Below, piece by piece: positions 43,583 to 52,720 of a stretch of 64,000 nt of DNA (position 1 is the stretch's first letter; each line of letters starts with the position of its first letter). The stretch spans positions 44,315-108,314 of the forward strand of contig CAYFFW010000001.1 in the NCBI GenBank assembly GCA_964342745.1, read 5' to 3'. The notes under the pieces are model-generated. The model did no database searches. It was not told where the DNA came from and saw nothing but the letters and a program-made list of their open reading frames with translations. Both the position numbers and the translations under genes were made by a program. Source of the stretch: AEGEAN-183 sp964342745. GTDB lineage: Bacteria > Pseudomonadota > Gammaproteobacteria > Magnimaribacterales > Magnimaribacteraceae.

Positions 43583-44241
43583 TTCATTAAGGGTATATAT
43601 TCTTTTATTTGTTGTGGTGATTCAGCTATGTAATCAGCTTTCCAATCAATACAATTTTGTCCCTTAGGAATGTACCCATATGCTGCAGCTACAGTTTTAA
43701 TATTTGCTCTTTTTCCTGCTTCAATATCTATTGAGTGATCTCCTATATATATAGAGTTCTTCGGTTCTAAACCTACTATTTGGCATGCTTTTAGCAGACC
43801 CTCAGGGTTTGGTTTTCTTTCTCCTGTATCTTCTGGACTTATTTCACAGGAAGGATGATAAGAAGAAAAAAAGTGGTTGATAATTTTATCTGCGAATTTC
43901 TTGGGTTTATTAGTAACTATGCCCCATTTTAGTCCTGTATGATTGATTTGTTCTAAGAGCTCCAAAATACCTTCAAAAGGAGCGGTTTTCTCTAGGCAAC
44001 AGGATTCATAGATCTTTAGAAGCTCTTGTCTATGGAACTCAATTTCCTCTTCATTAGTTAAATTTAGACTATATTTAGCTAAGCTCACAGCTCCCTCTGA
44101 AACCCTAGCTCTAATTTCATTGAATTCACACGGTTCAAGATTATAGTTCGATCTAAGTTTATTGACTGCTAAATAAAAGTCTTTAGCTGTGTCCAATAAA
44201 GTGCCATCTAAATCAAAGGCAATAAATTTAATCGATCCCAT
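43579..44241 (-). CDS. mupP: HAD-family phosphatase, probable MupP (or Gph)
   Basis: A 220-residue HAD hydrolase with the nucleophile motif FDLDGTLLDT, VTNKPKKF (motif II/III region), and GDHSIDIEAGKRAN (metal motif). Sequence alone fits phosphoglycolate phosphatase (Gph). The position between ubiG and a YciK-like SDR matches mupP of Pseudomonas, which dephosphorylates N-acetylmuramate 6-phosphate in a peptidoglycan-recycling shortcut to UDP-MurNAc. I favour MupP on synteny; the other genes of that shortcut (amgK, murU) are not in the window. It overlaps ubiG by 14 bp. Confidence 0.8.
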   Translation of the reverse strand: MGSIKFIAFDLDGTLLDTAKDFYLAVNKLRSNYNLEPCEFNEIRARVSEGAVSLAKYSLNLTNEEEIEFHRQELLKIYESCCLEKTAPFEGILELLEQINHTGLKWGIVTNKPKKFADKIINHFFSSYHPSCEISPEDTGERKPNPEGLLKACQIVGLEPKNSIYIGDHSIDIEAGKRANIKTVAAAYGYIPKGQNCIDWKADYIAESPQQIKEYIPLMK

Positions 44242-44947
44242 TTTCTTTTTTGATATGCATCATGTAATTAACTGCTACATCTTTTCCAAGCCAATAAGTT
44301 TCAGTTATAGGGTTATAACTAAGTCCTATTGTTTCTTTAAGAACTAAGTTGTTATCTCTTATCCATCTTGATATTTCTGAAGGTTTAATAAATTTTGAAT
44401 AATCATGTGTTCCTTTAGGCAATAGTTTAAGGAGGTACTCCGCTCCAATTACAGCAAATAAGTACGAACGAGGATTTCTATTAATAGTTGAAATAAACAG
44501 GTCTCCATTTGGAGAAAGTAGAGATGAAAACTCTTTGATTGTTTGTAATGGATCTGGAACATGTTCGAGCATTTCTAGGCATGTTATTAGGTCAAATTTA
44601 GGAATACTCTTTTCTTTTAATAGATCTTCGGTGGTTATATTTTTATATATAACATTACTATCTATTTTTCTTGCATGGGCTTTGGCAATCTTTATTGTTT
44701 TATCAGAGGCGTCAACGGCCGTTACTTCTGCTCCTAATTCTGACAATGATTCTGATAAGATTCCTCCTCCGCATCCAACATCTAGAACTTTTTTACCTAT
44801 CAAATTAACTCTTTTATTAATGAAGTTAACTCTTAGCGGGTTTATTTGGTGCAGAGGTTTAAAGTCTCCTTCCTTATCCCACCAGTTATCTGCGAGATCA
44901 TTAAATTTCTTAATTTCTTCTGAGTCTATATTTTGTTTTTTTGTCAT
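44228..44947 (-). CDS. ubiG: Ubiquinone O-methyltransferase UbiG
   Basis: UbiG carries out both O-methylations in ubiquinone synthesis. In 239 residues: the N-terminal IKKFNDLADNWWDKEGDFKPLHQINPLR block typical of UbiG, SAM motif VLDVGCGGGILSE, CLEMLEHVPDP, and RWIRDNNL. Length is normal. It is divergent from pntA (75 bp). Ubiquinone presence fits an aerobic respiring gammaproteobacterium. Confidence 0.96.
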   Translation of the reverse strand: MTKKQNIDSEEIKKFNDLADNWWDKEGDFKPLHQINPLRVNFINKRVNLIGKKVLDVGCGGGILSESLSELGAEVTAVDASDKTIKIAKAHARKIDSNVIYKNITTEDLLKEKSIPKFDLITCLEMLEHVPDPLQTIKEFSSLLSPNGDLFISTINRNPRSYLFAVIGAEYLLKLLPKGTHDYSKFIKPSEISRWIRDNNLVLKETIGLSYNPITETYWLGKDVAVNYMMHIKKENGID

Positions 44948-45022
44948 AAAAGAGTAAGGCGAGTTTCTTTATATTGTGTTAAATTAAAAAAGGCTCCCAA
45001 CATTAAATAACAGTTCATAAAA

Positions 45023-46150
45023 GTGCAAATATTTTTTCCTAAAGAAAAGGATTTAGAGACAAGGGTAAGCATTCTTCCTGAGACTGTAAAAAACCTTACA
45101 GACCTAGGAATTGATGTAGTTATTGAAGCTAGTTTTGGTGAAAAACTTCATATATCAGATGATTTGTACTCTTCGTCTGGTGCATCATTAACTAAAGAAA
45201 GAAATTCTTGTATGTCTTCATCAGATATTATTTGCAGAATTAATAAACCTGAAATAGAAGAAATACAATTTTTAAAAAAGAATTCTATTCATATAAGTTT
45301 TTTAGATCCCTTTAATGAGATGGAATTGGTCAAGGAGTTTGCCAGTTCAAATATAAGTGCTATCAGTATGGAATTAATCCCACGAATAACTAGAGCTCAA
45401 AAGATGGATGCTTTAAGTTCTCAAGCTAATTTAGGTGGATATGCAGCAGTTATAGAGGCCTCTTCAATTTTATCTAAGTCTTTTCCAATGATGATGACTG
45501 CGGCAGGAACAATATCTCCTAGCAAGGTCTTTGTTATTGGAGTAGGAGTTGCAGGGTTACAAGCTATAGCTACTGCAAAGAGATTAGGCGCTAGGGTGGA
45601 AGCTTTTGATACCAGGCCTGTTGTAGAAGAACAAGTTAAATCATTAGGTGCAAGGTTTGTTCAAATTGATATTGGAGAAACCGAAGAAACTGAACAAGGG
45701 TATGCAAAAGAGCTTTCAAAAGAACAAATTAAAATGCAACAAGAAGGCATGAAAAAAATCTGTTCTCAGTCAGATGTTGTTATTACCACAGCCCAAGTTT
45801 TTGGGCGACCAGCTCCAAGGATAGTCTCAAAGGAAATGATAGAAGCAATGAAACCCGGGAGTGTCGTTGTTGATATGGCTGTAAGCTCAGGAGGCAATGT
45901 AGAGGGTTCAAAATCAGAAACAAATGTTATTCAGAATGGTGTAACCATTGTAGGTCTATCTAATCTACCAGGAGAAGTTGCGCATGATGCCTCTTTGGTT
46001 TACGGCAATAACTTATTTAATCTAATAGAAGAATACTGGAATACAGAAAGTAAGGAATTTACTTTTGATATTAAAGATGAAATTTTGTCAGGATGCGTTG
46101 TAACCCATGATGGAGATATAGTTAATAAAATACTTAAGGAAAGGGATTAA
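45023..46150 (+). CDS. pntAA: NAD(P) transhydrogenase subunit alpha 1 (domain I)
   Basis: The soluble NAD(H)-binding domain I of the proton-translocating transhydrogenase. The 375-residue protein is Ala-dehydrogenase-like: family start FFPKEKDLETRVSILPETV, then MDALSSQANLGGYAAV, the nucleotide-binding VIGVGVAGLQAIATAKRLGARVEAFDTR, and DVVITTAQVFGRPAPRI. It has no membrane span. The start is GTG at 45023 with no clear SD. The alpha subunit is split here (as in Rhodospirillum); E. coli PntA is one chain. Confidence 0.94.
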   Translation: MQIFFPKEKDLETRVSILPETVKNLTDLGIDVVIEASFGEKLHISDDLYSSSGASLTKERNSCMSSSDIICRINKPEIEEIQFLKKNSIHISFLDPFNEMELVKEFASSNISAISMELIPRITRAQKMDALSSQANLGGYAAVIEASSILSKSFPMMMTAAGTISPSKVFVIGVGVAGLQAIATAKRLGARVEAFDTRPVVEEQVKSLGARFVQIDIGETEETEQGYAKELSKEQIKMQQEGMKKICSQSDVVITTAQVFGRPAPRIVSKEMIEAMKPGSVVVDMAVSSGGNVEGSKSETNVIQNGVTIVGLSNLPGEVAHDASLVYGNNLFNLIEEYWNTESKEFTFDIKDEILSGCVVTHDGDIVNKILKERD

Positions 46151-46153
46151 TTT

Positions 46154-46450
46154 ATGGAGACACAAATAACTTTATTATTTTTTGTTTTAGTCTTAAGCAT
46201 TTTCTTGGGGTTTGAGCTTATTTCAAAAGTACCTTCTACTCTGCATACTCCCTTGATGTCAGGGGCAAATGCTATTTCAGGTATCACATTAGTAGGAGCT
46301 TTACTAGCTTCAGGTTCGGGTTTTGTCTCACAACCCTTGACAGTTTTATTAGGTACTGCTGCTGTAACTTTCGCGACCATTAACGTTGTGGGAGGATATT
46401 TAGTTACTAATAGAATGCTATCTATGTTTAAAAAGAAAGAAACAGAATGA
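46154..46450 (+). CDS. pntAB: NAD(P) transhydrogenase subunit alpha 2 (membrane part)
   Basis: A 98-residue membrane protein with three spans (about 4-21, 36-55 and 60-80). The family pattern VPSTLHTPLMSGANAISGI is intact. It is the membrane domain IIa that in E. coli is the C-terminus of PntA. It sits 3 bp after domain I and overlaps pntB by 4 bp. Confidence 0.94.
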   Translation: METQITLLFFVLVLSIFLGFELISKVPSTLHTPLMSGANAISGITLVGALLASGSGFVSQPLTVLLGTAAVTFATINVVGGYLVTNRMLSMFKKKETE

Positions 46451-47856
46451 ATCTTTTTGAGCAATTGAACTCTGAAATAGTTGTAAATTTATCTTATATT
46501 TTTGCTGCTATGCTTTTCATCTTTGGTTTGAAGATGTTGGGTTCTCCAGAAACAGCGAGAAGAGGAAACCTAGTTTCTTCTTCTGGAATGTTGTTGGCAG
46601 TAGTAGTAACCCTGTTAGACCAAAGTATAGTTGATTTTTCATTCATTCTTATAGGTGTTTGTATAGGTTCATTAATTGGATTTATAGCTGCCACTAAGGT
46701 AAAGATGACTTCGATGCCAGAAATGGTTGCGCTCTTTAACGGTTTTGGGGGTATAGCTAGTCTATTAGTGGGTTCAGCAGAATATCTCGTGGGATTTGAT
46801 CCTAATTCGGCTTTTTTGATTGCCATTTATTTAACTATTTTAATAGGAGGAGTGACCTTTTCAGGAAGTTTAATTGCTTGGGGAAAGCTTTCAGAAACTA
46901 TTAGCGGTAAACCTCTTTTATACAAAGGGCAACAAATAGTAAATGGCCTTATTTTAGGTGTTATTGTTCTAGCTGGTTTAGAGATGGTTTTCTTTCAGGG
47001 TCTATTTACAGATAATCAATTTCAAATACTAGCAATAATCTGTTTTCTTGCTTTTACCTTAGGAGTTTTATTTGTAATACCTATTGGTGGAGCTGATATG
47101 CCTGTTGTTATAGCTCTTCTAAACAGTTTTTCGGGCTTGGCTGCTTGTGCTGCTGGATTCGTAATACTAAATAATGTCCTTATAGTTTCTGGAGCTTTAG
47201 TAGGTGCTAGTGGATTAATCCTTACAAATATCATGTGTAAGGCAATGAATAGGTCTTTAGCCAATGTTTTGTTTAGTGGTTTTGGAGCTGTTACTGATAC
47301 TTCCTCTACAGAAAAAGTAGATCAAGGTGAAGTGAGGCCAGTTAATACAGCTGATGCCTATTTAATCCTAGAGGCAGCAACCTCAGTTCTAATAGTTCCT
47401 GGTTACGGCATGGCGGTTGCACAAGCCCAACATTCAGTTAGGGAGCTGGGAGAACTTCTGGAAGCAAATGGGACTGAAGTAAAATATGCTATTCATCCTG
47501 TAGCTGGTCGTATGCCCGGACACATGAACGTACTTCTAGCAGAAGCTAATGTTTCTTATGATGTTTTAGTAGAACCGGATGATGTCAATCCAATAATGGA
47601 AACAGTAGATGTTTGTATGGTAATTGGTGCAAACGATGTAGTTAATCCTGATGCCAAAGAAAATGAAGGGAGCCCTATCTATGGAATGCCTATCATTGAA
47701 GTTGATAGAGCTAAAACAGTTTTTGTTTTAAAGAGGTCAATGGCTTCTGGATTTGCAGGGATACAGAATCCACTTTTTTTCAAGTCAAATACTAGAATGT
47801 TATTTGGAGATGCTAAAGAATCTGTTTCTTCTTTAGTAACTGAATTTAAGAGTTAG
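46447..47856 (+). CDS. pntB: NAD(P) transhydrogenase subunit beta
   Basis: The 469-residue beta subunit has about nine membrane spans (to residue ~270) followed by the NADP(H)-binding domain III (VPGYGMAVAQAQHSVRELG, HPVAGRMPGHMNVLLAEA, GANDVVNPDA). It completes the transhydrogenase, which uses the proton gradient to make NADPH from NADH. Near the start, FGLKMLGSPETARRGN is typical. Confidence 0.96.
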   Translation: MNLFEQLNSEIVVNLSYIFAAMLFIFGLKMLGSPETARRGNLVSSSGMLLAVVVTLLDQSIVDFSFILIGVCIGSLIGFIAATKVKMTSMPEMVALFNGFGGIASLLVGSAEYLVGFDPNSAFLIAIYLTILIGGVTFSGSLIAWGKLSETISGKPLLYKGQQIVNGLILGVIVLAGLEMVFFQGLFTDNQFQILAIICFLAFTLGVLFVIPIGGADMPVVIALLNSFSGLAACAAGFVILNNVLIVSGALVGASGLILTNIMCKAMNRSLANVLFSGFGAVTDTSSTEKVDQGEVRPVNTADAYLILEAATSVLIVPGYGMAVAQAQHSVRELGELLEANGTEVKYAIHPVAGRMPGHMNVLLAEANVSYDVLVEPDDVNPIMETVDVCMVIGANDVVNPDAKENEGSPIYGMPIIEVDRAKTVFVLKRSMASGFAGIQNPLFFKSNTRMLFGDAKESVSSLVTEFKS

Positions 47857-47878
47857 AGTCTTTAAAAATTGCCTAATT

Positions 47879-47907
47879 TTGAGTCCATTTAACTATTAAA
47901 ATATGTT
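47879..47907 (+). promoter_or_regulatory. Candidate promoter region upstream of gyrA
   Basis: In the 157-bp gap before gyrA, TTGAGT (47879-47884), a 17-base spacer and TATGTT (47902-47907) make one candidate. A better -35, TTGACA (47924-47929), has only a poor -10 (GAATCT at 47948). A short hairpin (TAAGCT-TTTTT-AGCTTA, 47961-47977) lies in the leader. Which element is active cannot be decided by eye. Confidence 0.25.
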
Positions 47908-48013
47908 AAAATTCTAGTCCAAGTTGACACTTCTAAAAATACCAAGAGAATCTTTGTTTATAAGCTTTTTTAGCTTATTTCCTAATAGATTTTCTGTTTA
48001 AAAAAGAGGAAAT

Positions 48014-50560
48014 ATGGGTGAAATAGCAGCAAAAGAAATAGTTCCTATTAATCTAGAAGAAGAGCTCAAAGAATCTTATCTAAATTATGCGATGCATGTA
48101 ATTGTAGGTAGGGCACTGCCTGATGCTAGAGACGGACTAAAACCAGTACACAGAAGAATACTTTATGCAATGCATGTTATGAACAATGACTGGAATAAGC
48201 CTCCAAAGAAATCTATGAGAATAGTGGGAGATGTAACTGGAAAATACCATCCTCATGGAGATACAGCAGCTTATGAGACTATTGTGAGAATGGGTCAATG
48301 GTGGAGCTTAAGGTATATGTTGGTTGATAAACAAGGAAATTTTGGATCTATGGATGGTGATCCACCAGCTGCAGCAAGATATACAGAAGCCAGGATGTCT
48401 AGATTAGCACATGAGTTATTGGAAGACTTAGATAAAGAGACTGTTAAGTTCATAGAAAATTATGATGGGCAAGAAACTATGCCTGATGTTTTACCTACTA
48501 GAATCCCAAATCTTCTAATCAATGGATCCTCAGGAATTGCTGTGGGCATGGCTACTAATATGGCTCCTCATAATCTAGATGAATCCATTTCAGCTTGCCT
48601 TGCATTTATAGAGAATCCAGATATCAACATAGATGAACTTTTAAAACTTGTCCCAGGTCCAGATTTTCCTACTGGAGGAATAATTAATGGCAAGTCAGGT
48701 ATTCGTCAAGCTTATGAGACAGGAAAAGGTAAAGTTAAAGTAAGAGCTAAGACTAGAATTGAAGGAGAAGAGGAAGGTAAGCCAAAAATAATAGTTTCAG
48801 AAATACCGTATATGGTAAATAAAGCAAGACTTGTTGAGAATATTGCTCATTTAATGAGAGATAAGAAAATAGAAGGAATTAAAGAAATACGAGATGAATC
48901 TGACAAGGATGACCCAGTAAGGATTGTTATTGAGTTACGAGCAGGAGCCATTGCTGATGTTGTTTTAAATAATCTTTTTAAACAAACTCAGATGCAGACC
49001 GTATTTGGAATTAACAATGTAGCCCTCGTAGGCACTGAACCAAAACTTCTAAACTTAAAACAAATATTAAGTATATTTTTTGATTTTAGAAAAGAGGTTG
49101 TATCCAAGAGGACTATATACGAACTAAGAAAAGCAAGAGAAAGAGGTCATATTTTAGAGGGTCTTACTATTGCTTTAACCAACATAGATCAGATGATTAA
49201 TTTAATTAAAAAATCAAAAGACGGAAATGAAGCTAAGGTAAAACTTCTTAATAAGAAGTGGAAGGCTGGGAAAGTAAGCAAAATGTTAAAGAAAGCCGGT
49301 GCAGAAGCTTGCCGACCAGAAGATCTTGATAAAGGCGTGGGATTAAAAGGAAGTTCTTATCAATTATCAGAAAATCAAGCTCAAGCTATTTTAGATATGA
49401 GGTTACAGAGATTAACTGGATTAGAGCAAGATAGATTGATTAAGGAATATGAGGAGATTGTTGACTTGATAACTTCCTTGATTGAAATACTTTCAGATAA
49501 CAAAAGATTAGTGGAAGTTGTTTGCGAGGAGTTAAGAGAAATTCAGACCCAATATAAAGATGAAAGAAGGACCGAAATCCAAGAAGCCGTAGGAGACCTT
49601 AATGCTGAAGACTTAATAACTCCTGAAGACAGAGTAGTTACGATTTCTCATGAAGGATACGCAAAAACACAACCTTTAGACGAGTATAGATCGCAGAGAA
49701 GGGGTGGTACAGGAAAAACAGCTGCCTCAGTTAAAGAGGAAGATTTTGTTGAACAGCTTTTAGTTGCAAATACACATACAACGCTCTTATGTTTTTCAAA
49801 TCTAGGTCAAGTTTATTGGCTCAAAGTTTATGATATTCCTTCTGCAGGAAGGTCCGCGAAAGGACGTCCTTTGGTTAATTTAATTCAATTAAAGGAAGGT
49901 GAGCGAATAACAAGTATGGTTCCTGTAGATAAGTTTAAGGAAGGCAGTTTTGTTTTGATGGCCACCAAAACTGGAACTGTCAAAAAAACCCCTTTATCTG
50001 AATTTTCAAACCAAAGAAAAGGAGGAAAAAGAGCTATAACTCTAGTAGGAGAAGATGAGCTTGTTGGAAGTACAGTAACTAATGGCAAGAAATTCGTAAT
50101 GTTGGTTTCAAATGCTGGAAAGGCTGCACATTTTTCAGAGTCTGAAGTTAGGTCTATGGGAAGAAGTGCTCAAGGAGTAAGAGGGATAAAACTAGATAAA
50201 GATCAGGAAGTTATATCTCTAATTATTCCTGAAGAAGAAGCAACTATCTTTACAGTTAGTGAAAACGGATTTGGAAAAAGATCTATATCTAGTGATTTTA
50301 GGAAAACTAGAAGAGGAGCAAAGGGAGTAATAGCTATGCAAACCTCTGAGAGGAACGGTCAATTAATTGGAGCAGCTCAAGTTTCTGATGAGGACCAAGT
50401 AATGCTCATTACTAATAAAGGAATGTTGGTTAGAACTAAGGTCTCTGAGATAAATGTAATCGGTAGGAACACACAAGGTGTAACTGTAATTAAATTAAAA
50501 GAAGGTGAAAAGTTAGTTAGTTTAGCTCCTATAAGTGAAGAATTTATAGATAATGCTTAA
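48014..50560 (+). CDS. gyrA: DNA gyrase subunit A
   Basis: The 848-residue A subunit of gyrase, which cuts and rejoins DNA. The active-site tyrosine is in AARYTEARMS. The quinolone-contact region reads HGDTAAYET (Thr84 and Glu88, matching E. coli Ser83 and Asp87), so this enzyme has Thr and Glu where E. coli has Ser and Asp. The C-terminal wrapping domain has the GyrA box as QRRGGTG with six blade repeats ending near the C-terminus. Its start follows AGAGGA by 6 bases. The stop overlaps the serC start by 8 bp, joining it to the supraoperon. Confidence 0.97.
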   Translation: MGEIAAKEIVPINLEEELKESYLNYAMHVIVGRALPDARDGLKPVHRRILYAMHVMNNDWNKPPKKSMRIVGDVTGKYHPHGDTAAYETIVRMGQWWSLRYMLVDKQGNFGSMDGDPPAAARYTEARMSRLAHELLEDLDKETVKFIENYDGQETMPDVLPTRIPNLLINGSSGIAVGMATNMAPHNLDESISACLAFIENPDINIDELLKLVPGPDFPTGGIINGKSGIRQAYETGKGKVKVRAKTRIEGEEEGKPKIIVSEIPYMVNKARLVENIAHLMRDKKIEGIKEIRDESDKDDPVRIVIELRAGAIADVVLNNLFKQTQMQTVFGINNVALVGTEPKLLNLKQILSIFFDFRKEVVSKRTIYELRKARERGHILEGLTIALTNIDQMINLIKKSKDGNEAKVKLLNKKWKAGKVSKMLKKAGAEACRPEDLDKGVGLKGSSYQLSENQAQAILDMRLQRLTGLEQDRLIKEYEEIVDLITSLIEILSDNKRLVEVVCEELREIQTQYKDERRTEIQEAVGDLNAEDLITPEDRVVTISHEGYAKTQPLDEYRSQRRGGTGKTAASVKEEDFVEQLLVANTHTTLLCFSNLGQVYWLKVYDIPSAGRSAKGRPLVNLIQLKEGERITSMVPVDKFKEGSFVLMATKTGTVKKTPLSEFSNQRKGGKRAITLVGEDELVGSTVTNGKKFVMLVSNAGKAAHFSESEVRSMGRSAQGVRGIKLDKDQEVISLIIPEEEATIFTVSENGFGKRSISSDFRKTRRGAKGVIAMQTSERNGQLIGAAQVSDEDQVMLITNKGMLVRTKVSEINVIGRNTQGVTVIKLKEGEKLVSLAPISEEFIDNA

Positions 50561-51638
50561 CACTAGAAAATATAACTTTGGAGCAGGTCCTGCAGCTATT
50601 CCTACTAGTGTTTTAGAAGAAGTAAAAGAAGAGTTGCTGGATTGGAAAGGAAAAGGGATTTCGGTAATGGAAATCAGCCATAGGAGTGAAGAGTATAAAG
50701 AAATAGCATATGAAGCAGAAAAAGATTTTAGAGATTTACTGAATCTAACTAGTGCTTACTCAGTGTTGTTTACTCATGGGGGTGCAACTTTACAAAACTC
50801 AGCTATACCTTTAAATCTGTCTAGCCCAAAAGAAGAAGTTAGTTATGTAAACTCAGGTCATTGGGCAAATAGATCTATTAAGGAAGCTAGAAAATACACA
50901 AAAGTAAATATTGCAGCAAGTTCAGAAGATTCTAATTATTCTTTTTTTCCTCCTCAATCAACATGGAAGTTATCAGACAAGCATAGGTATGTTCATATAA
51001 CTCCAAATGAGACAATTGGAGGGATTGCATTACGAAGTGTACAAAAAGAGGAAATACCTGTTGTTGCCGACTTTTCTTCAAGTATTCTGTCTGAACATAT
51101 TAATCTTGAGTCTTTTGATCTTTTATACGGTGGTGCTCAAAAAAATATAGGCCCAGCTGGTTTAGGGTTTGTGATAATTAAAAAGGAATTATTAGGTTCC
51201 GCACAAGACATAGTACCCTCTCCAATGAATTATCATGTATTAGACGAAAGTTCTTCGATGTACAACACTCCTCCTACTTTCTCTTGGTATGTAGCTGGAA
51301 AGGTTTTCAAGTGGCTTAAAAGCAAAGGAGGAGTTAAAGCCATTGGTCAAATTAATCAGAAAAAGGCAAAAAAATTATACGAATTTATAGATAGGTCCAG
51401 TTTATATTCAAATGAGATTGAAAAATCCTCTAGATCAATTATGAACATTCCCTTCTTATTAGAAAAAGAAGAATTAAATTCAAAATTTTTATTAGATTCT
51501 TCAAATGAAGGATTATTGGCTTTAAAAGGGCACAGATCAGTAGGAGGTATGAGAGCTAGCATTTACAATGCGATGCCTGAAGAAGGAGTGAATGCTCTTA
51601 TAGATTTTATGACACTCTTTGAACGAGACAACCTATAG
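50553..51638 (+). CDS. serC: Phosphoserine aminotransferase
   Basis: SerC makes phosphoserine (and in pyridoxal synthesis, phosphohydroxythreonine). In 361 residues: NFGAGPAAIP start, FTHGGATLQNS, the PLP lysine in YGGAQKNIGPAG, and GHRSVGGMRASIYNA at the C-terminus. It heads the amino-acid part of the supraoperon serC-pheA-hisC-tyrA-aroA. Overlaps gyrA by 8 bp. Confidence 0.96.
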   Translation: MLNTRKYNFGAGPAAIPTSVLEEVKEELLDWKGKGISVMEISHRSEEYKEIAYEAEKDFRDLLNLTSAYSVLFTHGGATLQNSAIPLNLSSPKEEVSYVNSGHWANRSIKEARKYTKVNIAASSEDSNYSFFPPQSTWKLSDKHRYVHITPNETIGGIALRSVQKEEIPVVADFSSSILSEHINLESFDLLYGGAQKNIGPAGLGFVIIKKELLGSAQDIVPSPMNYHVLDESSSMYNTPPTFSWYVAGKVFKWLKSKGGVKAIGQINQKKAKKLYEFIDRSSLYSNEIEKSSRSIMNIPFLLEKEELNSKFLLDSSNEGLLALKGHRSVGGMRASIYNAMPEEGVNALIDFMTLFERDNL

Positions 51639-51642
51639 TGTT

Positions 51643-52719
51643 ATGTCTAAAAAAAATGAATTAGAAAAGATCAGAAAGAAGATTGATGAAATAGATGCAG
51701 AAATTCTGCAATTACTTAATCAAAGATCTTCTATGGCAATTGAAGCTGGAAAAAATAAAGAATCAGAATTAATTTATAAGCCTGAAAGAGAAGCCTTAAT
51801 TATTAAAAGGTTAAAAGGTATTAATAAAGGTCCATTGAGCAATAAACAAGTTCTTAATATATATAGAGAAATTATCTCGAGCTGTAGGGCACAAGAAAAA
51901 TTATTGGATATAGCCTTTCTCGGACCAGAAGGGACTTTTTCAGAGTCAGCTGTAAAGGAGAAGTTTGGAAGTTCAGTTAACAAGATTTCGTCTAAGAGCA
52001 TTGAGGAGGTCTTTTTATCGGTGAGTGAAAGAAAAAGTGATTACGGAATAGTTCCTATAGAAAATTCCACCGAAGGTACTGTCAATATAACTTTGGATTG
52101 TTTAGCAAACTTTGATGTAAAAATATGCGGAGAGTTAGAAATGTTAATTCACCACAGTTTAATGGGACTAGACCAAGCTCTCCCAAAGAAAGGCTTTGCA
52201 ATTCATGCACATCAGCAGACTTTTGCTCAATGTAAAAAATGGTTAGATTCGTATTGCCCAGAAGTAGAGAGGGTTGTTGTATCAAGTAATGCCAAAGCAG
52301 CAGAAAACGCAAAAAAAGATTCTAAGATTCTAGCAATTGCTGGTTCTTTAGCAGCCGACCAATATGGTTTAGAAATAATCCAAAACAATATTGAAGATTA
52401 TTCTAAGAATACAACCAGGTTTATATCTATTGGCTTGCAAGAAGTAGCTAGTACTGGCCAAGATAAGACATCATTGATTGTTACTACAAAGAATGAATCA
52501 GGGGCACTTTATAACCTTTTGAAACCAATAAAAAGAAATGGATTGAATCTCACTCACATCACTTACAGACCTTCAAGAAAAGATAACTGGAATTACTCCT
52601 TCTTTTTTGATTTTGAAGGTCATAAGGACAATCAAGAAGTTGAGAGGCTGCTTGAAGAGCTTTCCAAAACGGAAGCTGAGATTAAGGTATTAGGTTCCTA
52701 TCCAAAAGCAGAGAGTTAA
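51643..52719 (+). CDS. pheA: Bifunctional chorismate mutase / prephenate dehydratase (P-protein)
   Basis: PheA converts chorismate to prephenate and then phenylpyruvate. From ATG 51643 (358 residues): chorismate mutase about residues 1-85 (IRKKIDEIDAEILQLLNQRSSMA), prephenate dehydratase from IAFLGPEGTFSE to NTTRFISIG, and an ACT regulatory domain near 280-350. In the ACT domain the usual Phe-binding ESRP motif reads TYRP, a conservative change at the recognition loop. It starts four bases after serC. Confidence 0.95.
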   Translation: MSKKNELEKIRKKIDEIDAEILQLLNQRSSMAIEAGKNKESELIYKPEREALIIKRLKGINKGPLSNKQVLNIYREIISSCRAQEKLLDIAFLGPEGTFSESAVKEKFGSSVNKISSKSIEEVFLSVSERKSDYGIVPIENSTEGTVNITLDCLANFDVKICGELEMLIHHSLMGLDQALPKKGFAIHAHQQTFAQCKKWLDSYCPEVERVVVSSNAKAAENAKKDSKILAIAGSLAADQYGLEIIQNNIEDYSKNTTRFISIGLQEVASTGQDKTSLIVTTKNESGALYNLLKPIKRNGLNLTHITYRPSRKDNWNYSFFFDFEGHKDNQEVERLLEELSKTEAEIKVLGSYPKAES

Positions 52720-52720
52720 A

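Noticed and set aside
46147..46464. 105-codon frame on the minus strand across pntAB
   Set aside because: It mirrors pntAB almost exactly; the plus-strand protein has the family motif and the operon context.
47924..47953. TTGACA as the main gyrA promoter
   Set aside because: The -35 is perfect, but neither the 17- nor the 18-base spacing gives more than a weak -10, so it is not listed separately.
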